From Enoplosus armatus (taxonomy: Eukaryota; Chordata; Actinopteri; Centrarchiformes; Enoplosidae), in assembly GCF_043641665.1 (NCBI RefSeq), contig NC_092201.1, positions 5,613,501-5,677,500 on the forward strand: 64,000 nt of DNA, given 5' to 3'. The position numbers were made by a program, and so were the translations under genes. Below the pieces are notes generated by a model that made no database searches, was not told where the DNA came from, and saw only the letters and a program-made list of their open reading frames with translations. Below are positions 26,761 to 38,800 of the stretch, piece by piece; positions within the stretch are counted from its first letter, which is position 1, and every line of letters starts with the position of its first letter.

Positions 26761-29566
26761 CAAAGGTTGACGAAGTAAAAGATCAATAATACAATTAGAA
26801 AAAAACACTAGTTCCCAACTAGGGAGTATACTATCAGTAATCTAAACATGATCAAAAAACAACACACACGTCGTATTAATGCTGGCCAAAATAACCAGCT
26901 TATCTCAGTGGCTTCAGATGTGAGTGTCCATCAGCCATATTAAAATTAGTGAATTAAATTTGTGCTTAAGGTTTAAAACATTTAATATCTAACCCCTGAA
27001 GTCCCTTCAAATATGAGAAAAGGGGGAGCCAGGAGTACATGATTTGGTTGCGATGGGGTTTTTGAATAAAAGTGAGGTAAGTAAATCTCCTCTCTACACA
27101 AACTGAAATCTGATTTATAGAAGCAGCTACACTGCAGTTTGTGAGTGTTTGGACAAGGACAAATTTACTGTTGGCTTTGCCAATAAAAGACAATAACTAA
27201 AGAGTAAAAAAGTTGAATTTCATCCATATTTAGTGATTACTGTAGGAATAAGATCAGTTTTCTTCTAGTAATTTCCTAAAAAATTATTTTTGTTTGCTGG
27301 AGGAACCATGTAGTTTGGTACTAATTTGGTAACTAACTAAAAAAAAGTGACAAAGTTTTGAGATTGTTGTTTCAGTTAGTTAAGTAAAGCTTTCCATTGA
27401 GTCCCTGAACATTTGTACTATAACTGCAGGGATATTGTCTTACCCCTGAGAGAAAACAGCCATGCAGCACCCTGATGTGTCTCTCGGCCTGTTGACAAGT
27501 GCGTGTGTTGGGTGTGCATGTGTTTTTCTTTATGTAATAGTTTCTGGTGGCTGTTGGGAACCAGAGGGTGTCAGTGTAGTCCATCTCAAAGCCACCAGCT
27601 GCTTCTTTTTTCCTTTCCTGTGTGGTGTGACCTCATGGCTAAATCGCCTCAGTGATGTGAACTCTCGGCCGTCCCGGGCAATACCAAATGGTTTTGTGCT
27701 CTTTGTAGAGGACCCACATGATACTTCCCTAAGCCCAGTATTTACTGCTGGAGCCCACTCCAGGTTATAAATGGGCTAACTGAGCTATGAGTGTCTGATA
27801 CCAAGAAAGGCCACATACTTTGAGAACTGAATTACCAAAACAGTCATTTAAGGAAAGAGTATGGTCTTAATCAAAAGCTTCCACATCACATGATATGTGT
27901 TGCCTTGTGGTATAGATCCTGTTTCATAGTGACAGTGACTCATTTCGAGGATCTTTCCGAATACTATGAGTGTCTGAGCAATGATGGTACATTTCTGACA
28001 GGCGATATAAGCCGCATTCCTGCGCACAGACGGTGTCCAAGGCCCAAAAATAGAGCTGTGCTTTGCCTTGACTGTCCTGTTGTGTTGTCTGAGGAATTAA
28101 TTGTGCATAAGTGCATTAAGTGCACTCTCATGTTGAGATCATTAACATGCTCAAGTGGTTGTGATGTTGTTAGATTCTCTGCAGGAGTTTTGTACTATAG
28201 ACGCTTCAATGTGTTTATTAGTTAAAAAAAATACCAGGCTTGTTGTTGCTCGCAAATCCAGCAGCTTTCAGCCTCCTGGTTTAATCTTTGCGATCTTATC
28301 ACAGACATCACCTGATTTATCACTTATCTTTGACATGCTAAAAAGATGAAAGCAGCTACATCAACGACATAATTCACAATGAAACCCTCTTTTCATGTCA
28401 GATACACATGTCAAATGTCAAGGTTTATGACAGCTTTCTAAGTATAGGCTATATAACCACCGCCCAGGCATCTCCCCAGTATTTATTTGCCAGGTTGGAA
28501 AGCCAGCTGTTCTTGGACAGCATTCCCCCTGGATTAAACCGATATCTGGCATCTGGCATCAAGTCGATGCATGTCATCTCAAACCTTTCTTTTATAATAT
28601 CCACAGATTCTCTGAATATGTAGTATATCATCTGGGATTGTCAGAGAGTATTACATCAGCCTTAAACCTCTGACAATGACGACACCTCTCCCTTTTATAA
28701 CCCACCTCCAGATTTTACTCCTCCGTCTCCACCTACTTCTGTAGTACATTAAGGGAACTCATCTCTGACGCCACCTCACAGCCCTCATCCTGATACTGAG
28801 GGGGAAATTGATAATTGTCATGTTTATATGGTAAATATGAAGCTACAGCCAGCATGGGTTATCTTAGCTTAGCATAAAGACTGGAAACAGGGGGAGACAG
28901 CTAGCCTGTCTATCAAACAGTAACAAAATCCCTCTACCAGCACCGCTAAAGGTCACCAATTTACACATTAATATCTCGTTTGTTTAATCTATACAACAAC
29001 TGTAGTGTAAAAATGATACGTTGTGGTTATGTGCCGGACTATTTCTTGGCCAGGAGCAGTGGCGACATTTTTACACTTACGTTGTCCTATGAATTAAACA
29101 AACGAAATATAAGAAGTTAATTAGTGAGCTTTAGAGGTGCTGGTAGGCAGATTTTGTTACCCTTGGACTGAGCTAGCTGTTCCCCCCTGCTTCTGGTCTT
29201 TGTGCTAAGCTAATATAATTCTAATGGACAGATATGAGAGCAGTATCAATCCTACCTAACTAAAGTGAAATGTTGACATCTTGTGCAATTGGTGCAAAAA
29301 CTAAAATACATCGTATTGCTCCAACTATGAAACTAATATATTGGTCTGAGCCAATAAAGAAATGCAAAATTTCTTAAGCCAAAGTCTAGTAAATGTAATG
29401 TAATTTCAGTGCACAATGCAGCATAAAAAACATAAACTTCACATTTACTTGCTGTCGCTTCTCATCTAAAGAGCTGGCAAAGCAGTCAGTGGGTAGGGGA
29501 CAGTGATGCAACAGTAGGTGTAGGACAGCGCCATCCACTACAGAGAGGAGGAGCATGCCACCTCTC
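26761..29566. other. Spacer upstream of mybpc1
   Basis: No coding exon recognised. Contains the foldback repeat at 28818-29250. Muscle control elements would be expected nearer the 3' end, but I cannot point to a convincing cluster. Confidence 0.5.
28818..29250. repeat. Foldback repeat, best-preserved copy
   Basis: The left arm (GCATAAAGACTGGAAACAGG, AGCTAGCCTG, CACCGCTAAAGGTCACC, CTCGTTTGTTTAAT) is repeated as its reverse complement in the right arm (ATTAAACAAACGAAATA, GAGCTTTAGAGGTGCTGGTA, GCTAGCTGTTCCCCCCTG, CTTTGTGCTAAGC). Each arm is roughly 170-200 bases, with a short centre, so the single strand could fold into one long hairpin. Confidence 0.85.
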
Positions 29567-29574
29567 TATATAAG
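29567..29574 (+). promoter_or_regulatory. mybpc1 TATA box
   Basis: TATATAAG lies 287 bases before the mybpc1 start codon, at a spacing that fits a 5' UTR in the first exon. A TATA promoter is usual for muscle structural genes. Confidence 0.6.
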
Positions 29575-29853
29575 GCCTGAAGCCTGTCCCTCCTGGATCT
29601 GTCACTGGTCCTCCTCTCCTCCCCCACTGAGATTTCCAAACTGCATCCCTGTGCCCTCCTCATCTCCCATCACTCTGGTCCGAGGGGTCCCAGAGGTTTT
29701 TGTTCTTCTACTGTCCTATCATCATCTCTCTCCCTCCTGGGCTAGCAAGCCTCACCTGGCCTCCTGTAGAGTCACGTTACTCTGAAGGCACCTTACCTAC
29801 CTACCTGCACCTTTTGACTCCTTGACGCTTTTTTTCTTGGGACGCGGCTCAAG

Positions 29854-32800
29854 ATGCCAGAGCCCACAAAGAAAGGTAGGAGTGTTGATGGTGAGGTTGG
29901 CATTTGCATGTTGCCTCTAGCAGTAACATCAAAGCATGTAAAAGCCACAAAAAAGATCCAAAATAAGCCTGCTGCGCCGCATGTTTATTTAATTTGACAG
30001 CAAAAATGCTTCACTTTAAAGTGATTTTGTGTTGTTTTTTATGATTGGCTTCTTTAACTGTAACCTGTTTAGACCAATTCTGTATCTTTATTCCATGTTA
30101 CTGTCTTTGTTTGAGGGGAGTCGAGCTGCAGGGAGCTCCATCACTTTATGGCTCGTCTGCCAGCTTGTTCATAGGAATCCTCAAAGTGACTTTGACAGTG
30201 GTATTGTATTACTGATGCATGCATGTTTCTACCATCCCAGGGGGGGGGCAAGAGAAGATTTGAGGTTTATGAACAGATATCATTGTTGCCAGGGGTTAGC
30301 ATACTGGATTGTTGTGCGTGATCCAGCTGGAGAAAGACGCGATGATGAAGTGCAGTGGAGGAATGTTGATGAGTGCCACGCCGGACACAAGCAAAGACCT
30401 GTGAAGGATGTTGCAATTTGGATGAAGTGAGCGAAGGCCGGGCTGTATGAGGATAAATAGTAACCTGATTGTGTTTGTTTTCCTGACGATTGATGCCAAG
30501 CAGGAATGGACCCCTCAGACCTGCCCCCTGCTTATTATTCAACTCTATATTCAACCACACACAGCATCTTCACCCATAACGTCACTCATCTGTACTGTCA
30601 TGTCCATCAACATTCCCTTTTAATCCGCTCTCGTCTGTCATTACGATATGGTATTACTCCCACCCTCCTCATTAGCTCGGCTCTTTGGGGGTCTGCCGTC
30701 CTCCCAGACATGCCCATGTAGAGGAAATGGAACATTTTGTTTGGATCTTGGAAGTCTTCCTGATGAGAGCCGAAACAAGATTTTAATAAACTCATTATCC
30801 TCCAGGGGATCATTGATATGTCTGTAGCTGTTCCTCCATACACAAGACATCTATTTCTTGTCTGCCTGTCCTGGCAGAGGGATCAATCCTCTGTTGCTCT
30901 TACTGAGATTTCTTCCTTTGTTTTTCCCTGCGTTAAAGTTTGGAGGGAGTCTTTTCTTATCCAAACCAAAGGTCTAAGGATAGAGGGTGCTGTATAGATT
31001 GTAAAGCCCTTTTAGGCAAATTTATGATTTGTGATTTTGGCCTATATGAATAAATTGACATGAATATGTTGACTCTTCCATGCCTTTTGGACAGTGGACG
31101 TTGTATTTTCAAGATTTGGTTCATGGGACCCCCATTTGGAAAAAATTAACCTTGACATACTTTAAACCGCTGCAAGCTCCAGAATCCCCTTCCTCACATC
31201 AAAATTTTATCCCCGTCTCTTGTTGGGTCATTTGTGGTCAAGAAGAGTAGGAGTTTGCAACAGCCAGAAGAAACCAAGGTCCCAAAATGATGTGAAGCTC
31301 AGCTTGGCCTTTATCATCATTCACCTTTGTACTGTTGATTGTGTACAGAGCAGTTGCCCCCACAGTATTCATCCACTGCCATAAGAATCCCTGATCCCCT
31401 CAGAGACAAAGCTGTGGGGAAATATAGGCAGCAGATTCCAGTCTAATACAAACACTTCCCATAAATAGCTGCATAGCCCAGAGCAGCAGATAAATGAAGG
31501 TAGAAAAGTATTGTTCTTTAAATGAGTCTGAACAGCTGAAGAGAAGGAGGCCAGCGCTGTTGTTTTAGACACCCCACTCTCAAGCCTTTAAAAAGTCCGA
31601 GATGACGGACTGGCTGAGTCGCCCGCAGAGCTCTTGGGACCGGGATTCTTGTCCCTGGAATAGTTCAGAATGAGCGCACTTTTAATCCCCATCCCTTGTT
31701 CCCTGCCATCTCCCTCCACAGCCGTCCAACCCCTCCTCCTCTCCTGTGCCACACACCAAAAGAGACATCTCCCTGCCACCCTCACTTCGGGATGTATCAC
31801 TCAGAGGTCAGGCACCTCGCCATGAAACCTCTGACCCTGTGCCCAGAGGCCTTAGAGTACTGTCCTTGCTGCTACTCAGTTTGGGGTTTCAGTGGTGGAC
31901 AAGCACATGTCTTCACCCCATGATATTTACTGTCACTAAGACCCATCACTCTCCCTGGGCTCTGTCCTCTGACTCTGTGGCTTTGTGTTACAGAATACCA
32001 CCTCATAAATCAGACCCATGGTAAGATACGGGGGGAACGCCTGTCAGCAGCTAATTGCCACCCAAGCACAGCTCTCATCTCTCATCAGACACTTAAAGTC
32101 TCATAAAAGTTCCTCGTTAAAGTCCTTGAGTAACTACAATTACTAAAAACAAGAACCACAACAAGGGCAAACAGTATCTTTCACGTAGGTTCATCTTGAT
32201 TAAAGCAATAAAGGTCTATATTAGGAAAAATGAAGCTGCCGGCAGTTTGGCTCACATCGGAGCCTGTATGAGCCCTTCTGTCTGCACGCCAGCAGGGGCA
32301 ACAGCTGAAAATACCTGCAGCCCTGTCAGCTGCACTGGGAGTCCTCAGAGGTAAAACAAAACCTTTCTCCACTCTCATTATCTCAATGGTGATGAGACAG
32401 AGCCGCGATTCTCGGGTGCATGATGTGACCCTGCAGGATTGTGGCCCGGTGACCAGCGACACATTGTTTTGAAGTGAGGTGGGAGTGCGGCTAATTTTTG
32501 ACATGGAATGCTCAGAGGGAATCATCACAAATGGAGGGATAGCAGACGCTAAGAAGCGATGGAAGAGATGGCTGTTAAAAAAAAAGTATACATAGTCAGT
32601 GGACATACATGGAATTAGGGTTGCAGTATTCATAGACTAGCCGCAAACAGCAGGCAGTGAGAGAATCTATGAAGGTTTCTCTAAAGCTTAAGATGCTGAA
32701 GGACGAGCTTCAAGTCTCAGAGTATTGGCTGTGTTATATATTTAGCCATTTTGGGAGAAAGTTGGAGTATTGATATTATATTATATTATATTATATTATA

Positions 32801-35800
32801 GTAATAATATTAATATTTTAGTATTGAAATTTTATTCCTCTCTATATTTTGGAGATTTGCCTCAAGATCTTCATGGCTGTGAGTGAAAAAAACAACCAAA
32901 TACTGGCTTCGCTCCTTGGAAGTTGTGATTTATACCCTTCAACTAAAGAGTTCTCTAAAGAGTTCTGAAGAGTCCTCCTGTTCTCGTTCTGTATCTTATT
33001 TTCTCTGAAAATATAAAATGTTAAATATAATTCTAAAGAGAAAGAAGCATCAGACATTAGAGAGGACTGAAATTTTCCAACTTTCGTTATCATCTAAAGT
33101 TGGATTTATACTTAAAGGCTGTACCAACATAGATACGCTCACATATCTAAGGACAGCAAAAGAACAGGCCGCTCCAGATGTTTCAGCACTACACAACCTC
33201 TCATGGCTCTTTGCTCCACTGACCCACTAACAACAAAAGAGGTTAAGTTTTTAACCCTGTCAATGCATGCCCAGGGCTGTATGGAAGCTTTGATCTGTTG
33301 AGGCCTTGCATTGAGTCCTGTTACAGGTTTTGAATGTCATATCCCCCCCCACCATTAGTTTCATAAGTCTAGACAAGGCAAAGGGCAAACAAATGGTGTG
33401 TCATGGGGGTCTTCATCATAATCAGTTAAGACTACATGGTGTCTAAGCATGAGGAGCCAGTTATCCAACGCAAAGATGATATGGCTTAGTGGTGAATGGA
33501 TATCAATGAAACAAGTCAATGTGCACAAACGGAAAGACATTTTTGTGTGATTATGTTGTGCTGATTGAATTAAAGACATACTGATCTCGTTATCATGTTT
33601 GACAGTGATGTGTTTTTGTTTTTCTTTCTTTAGATGAGACGCCAAATGGCCAGCCAGAAGGTGAGTGAACAGCGATAGACATCTAATCTCTCCCTGTCAC
33701 CTGCAAATCATAGCTGCACGATGTATGCACAAGAACAGACATACAATCATCAGAACCTTGCTTAAACACAAGGGTAGTAGCACAAGTGAAAGAAGATAAT
33801 ACTTCTGTCAAGGTGCACACATCAAACACCAACCCTTGTTTGCGCTAAGGTGTCTAGGCACAGAGCAAAACTGAGCATGTCTACACATGTAACATGATGA
33901 TCACAGCTCTGAAGTCGGCGTGAATGTGCAAACACAGCCTCATAGGAGTGTAAATGTGGAGCCAATAGTCGGCAGTATGGACATCCTGCTGTGCTCCAGA
34001 GTGATCTGTGGCCACGACCAAGCTGTCAGCATCTCCGACATTCCTGTTGCCAGCCAGCTGATCCCTCTCTGTTGATTCAGCTGACGCCCCGGCCGCCCCA
34101 TGTGAGCAAGGTGCTGGCATGCATTTGGCTTTTTGCCGGCGCTGGGGTTTGACCTTGGAGATGCAGCATCTTGAGGCTCCAACATGGTTCAGGGGAGAGC
34201 TCAGCTTTTTAGGGTATAACTAAAAATGTTCCTGACTTATGGTTTGTCAGATACATATTATTATTATTATTATATAACAGTTATTTACGAATGCCAGTCA
34301 GATCTTAGTTGTAGCTTAGAAAAGTGGTGCACTGGCTCATGGTTTCCAGTGTCATAACCAGTGTTGGGCAAGTAAGAACTTTATTGTTACCGGTGACACT
34401 GGGACCAACACTGGTCATAACATAGAGGCGTAGTGGTAATTTGCATTTCATGATCCAGTAAAGCCATTTTCAGTGCAATTCCTGTCGTTGCTAATGCAAG
34501 CACGCCTTATCTCAAAGAGATTATAACACAATTATTTAAGGTGTATAATGAATGCTCGAGACTCCCAGCGAGTGTTGTGGTGGTGCTACAATAATCAACA
34601 GGTAAGTCCTATGCTGCCTACACCTGTAGGTATCTACAGCAAAACCACCACAACACTTTGATGGAAGTATAAAGTATTTAGTCTTTAGCCTTTGAACTAT
34701 TTTGACTTGGTGTGTTTATTAATGTGCATTGAAATTGTGAACCACAATTACATTTGCATAATCCTAATCTTGACATATTAACAGCACATTTTTTAGCAGG
34801 AAAATAGTCTTACAATAACCTTTTCCTGTGTATGTTTGTGTTATATCCAATGAGAGAAAAGTCTGATGAAGAATATGATTTATTGTGATAAAGTGTGAAT
34901 GCCTACATGCAGGTGTAGATATGTAACGTTTGTGTGTGTTTGTTTTGGTGTGTATGTTTGAATGTGAGACTGAGAGCATTGCAGATGCTAAAGCTTTGTG
35001 CTTGTAAAAGCAGCTGTTCCATCTACCACTATATTTGTCACATGCTCAGAAAGTGTTGCCCCAGACAGTAACGGTGCCCTGCCCCTACCTGAGATTTCCC
35101 TGGAGGTTTCTCCACCCCCAGGTGGGTAACCCTGACGCCCCCTTCACTTGCCCCAGAATGTTTCATTCACCTCACACTCACATCACGTGTTCATTTGGCG
35201 TGTGTCGTCACGATTTTTATTTTTCACTTAATTCACTCTGAGAGGCCAGAAATTGCACTTTTCTTGTGTAGATATGATGATTGCTAAACACACAGAAAAG
35301 TTAATTAGGTTAGCTGTGCACATATCCACATGCCTGCTCTGCTCTACCTGCATTTGCCTTGACGCTTGGTGCTGTCACGCACTCATGCTGTGGCTGTCTT
35401 CGTATTTGTGTAACTGTATGATTTATTGAATCATCAGGGATTGGGGAAGCTGGGTTTTACTAACTCGGTTGGCTCTAGTCAAAGCTGACCAGCTGTCTAA
35501 ATTTAATGCTACAAGCAATCAGATAATTTCATACATACTGTGTGAGTCAGTAAATCCCTGCTTCCTTCATCACTTTACAGTATCTATATGCAATGACCGG
35601 ATAGATGCATTGGTGCACCCCACATGGCATACCACATTTGTGATTTAATAAAAGATATACTTTCATCATTCATCATTTATTGCCATTTATTAAGCCTCAC
35701 AGAGCCGCTAGCAAACTCTTAATATTGTCTGAAATTACCTTTCTTATTCAAATCACCAACTAGGTTTGTGGCTATCTGGTCATTAGCTATTTATACCGTT

Positions 35801-38800
35801 TGAGCAAGCGTTGTCTTGCAAGGCTGCCTGTAGATGTGCTCGATGCTTGCTGCTCCAGCCTGGCGCTTTGTCTGCTGTACAGAGGCTGTAGCAGAGAGGA
35901 AAGAGCCAGTAGAGACTGATGGGAAGAAACCAGATCCCACAGAGCCTGAGCGATTACAGGCTGTGGTGGCTCAGGAGCCGAGCTCCACCGAAAATGGCTC
36001 AAACCAACCACAGCCTGGTGGGGTTGGGGTAAAGGAGCAAGCAGAGTCCACTAACTCTACTGTAAAGGAAGAGGCTCCTTGCTCTCCCCCACCACCTGGT
36101 AAGTATACCTCTTAAACATGAATCAGTCCCATGTCTCTCTCATATTGCATGTTTACCCCTCTATGAAATGCTTAAAATACTACAGAAACAAGCCCTGAAA
36201 GTATTACTAGCAATTTAAGTTGCACACTACATGGCTCAGCAGCATGGCAAGACTGCCTTTTTTGTCTTACATTATCTAAAATGTACTTATCTAGATTTAC
36301 TGAGTAGAAAGCTTACAGATTACCTTTACCTCCCTGCTAAAAAAGCTATGGACTTCACACTTACTTTAAAACAGTAATATAATTCTTACATGGCTTTAAT
36401 TGCATGCAAACTTCAAAGAAATAAATAATTATACTTGCACCTGAGGACTTTATGGTGCAGTGTCTGAGGTGTCTAAAGAAATAAGAACTAATATAATAAT
36501 GAGGACTAATGGATGAAGTGCTGATTAAATCCTGAAATGGCAAACTGAAGGTGATGCAATTTGTGTGCAAGGTGAGTCATCAAACTCAATTCATTGTTCT
36601 ATAATTCAGAAACTTGAATGTGTTGGCAGAACAAACAAACTGGTAACTGGTTTCCTTGTATCAGTTTCTTTATGTAGTATCCTCAGTTGAGCTGGAATTA
36701 ATTGATCATCATTGTCTTGAAGCAGAGAGAAGATACAGCTTTCATTTGGCTTTTTTTTTTGCAAGTATGAGTTCCAGCTGCTGCTTAAAGGTTGATTTTG
36801 TTGATGATACACCTGTGTCTGTGTGTATGCGCGTTGTGTTGCTAGAGAGCTTGTGCTTTTGTTCCGGCAGCTTGAGAGGCTTGCGGCAATGAGCACAAAG
36901 CCTTCATGATCCCACACTGCTTTCTCTCTCAGACATACAGTAGTTAGGGACACAAGCCAAATCATTGATATTGGTTGATATTGTGGTCTCATATCTTCCA
37001 GTCCAGGAGTTGCATGTCGTGCTCCATTCATTCAAGTCTTGCATGTGATCAATGGCCTTGTTGTCTGGCCAGTCTTGTAGCTTGTTGGCCTGACAGTGAT
37101 GGACTTGGAGCTTTTTGATAGGTGGGTCTATATGTCAATGATACCTTTATTGCAGATGATGATGATGCTACAGCCACTACCTCATCCCCAACACCCCAAG
37201 CAGGTTGGTACCCATAACAACCCTTACTACTGCCTTATTTCTTCCTCTTCTCCTCATCCTTTGAGGACGATTGCAATGGAGCACTCACCTTAAGTCAGGC
37301 TCAAATCAACTCCCACCACCTCACGAGTGCTTTGAAAAGTTTGAGAAGAGCGCTAAAATACTCAGGTTACCAGTATGTTTGTACAGCAATGTTAGTTGGG
37401 AAGTTATGTTGTGGCATTATGGATCTTAGAATAGCAAAATTAAATCCAACGATTTTGTTTTCTGGTGTGTAATGTGCATTTCAGCATCACGGGTTCAGTG
37501 TTTTAATCTTTAGTAACAGAAAGGCATTGGCTCAAATCTACTCCATAGTTGAAACGGTATATATTTTTTTCGTGCTGGTTTTCGTGTCCAATTCGGTAAA
37601 TGTTCTGATGTATGTCTGTGCACTGACATACATGTAGTAAATGTGTGATTTTTACATGTAAAATTCCTACAAGCACATCAACCTTTATTTACTCAACTCA
37701 AATAAAGGTATGGATGTGGAAATGATATTTCACATGTATATATATTATACATATAAAATAAATACATGGTTGCTTAATGTGTATATGCATATTAATACAC
37801 ACTATTGTTCAATATGTTGTTTAAAATCGTGTCTATCTACTAAAAGGGAATGCTGCTTAATGTCAACTTTTGAATATGTTGTTTTTATGTCCCTAGACAG
37901 TTTGATGGTAGTAAACATTAAATCATTGTATGAGTCCTCTCATGTAGGTATTTATTTTGGGCAGGCTTACAGTGGATCATTAAATTGAGCTCTGATTTCT
38001 AGCTGTTGTGATCGAACAGATCATGCTAACTAGCTAACGCTACGTTTCAAATTTTTCTGGCCATTGGCATTCCCTTTTATGTTGATAAACTTTCTTTCTT
38101 TCTTTCTTTCTTTTGCTTTTGTAAAATACTCAAACATGAAAATTCACTTACTTGCTGTCTTAATATCATTATCAATTTCATATCTGTGCATCCAAAACTA
38201 GCTAGCTCAGTGACAAACGTATATACCCTAGCTTGAAGACTGGAAGCAGAAGCAGTGGAAAAGCTAGCTGCTGTCTAAATGACATGACAATACGCCTTCC
38301 AGCTACTTCAACAGTCGCTATCAGATGTTTTATCTCGTTAGCTACCAAGCTAGTCCCCAATACACCCAAGAGTCAGCTAAGCTAGCTGACTTTTTTAGAT
38401 TTGGTTTGAAGGCAGTAATTTCACTGCAAGGACATCTGTCATTCTGTGTGCAGCTACTTTACGGTTAAAAAATATCTCCAGTATGGGATGTAACTGCTAG
38501 TTAAACCACAATTTCTCATTTTCAATTCCTATATGCTGTCTACGTACACAAAGAATTGGTAAATAAGACAGTTTAGAGTTGGGAAAAGGCACCTTTGATG
38601 AAGCTACGCTAACTTCCCCTCTGAATTTAGTCTTCATGCTAAGCTAAGCTAAATATTGTGCCACCTTCAATGAACGTACAAACGGTGTTCTTCTCATCTA
38701 AATCTTGGTAAGGCAGCAAATAAGTTAATTTACCAAAATGTCAGAGTATTATAAATGATCTTGCTTATATTTTAATTTCACTTATACACTACAATTGGAG

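Larger units (their letters stand above)
29876..33633 (+). other. mybpc1 intron 1
   Basis: 3.8-kb first intron with no gene seen. It includes a dispersed repeat at about 30870-31070 and an AT-rich pentanucleotide tract (TATTA) at 32770-32803. As a first intron it may carry muscle enhancers; no single site stands out. Confidence 0.5.
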
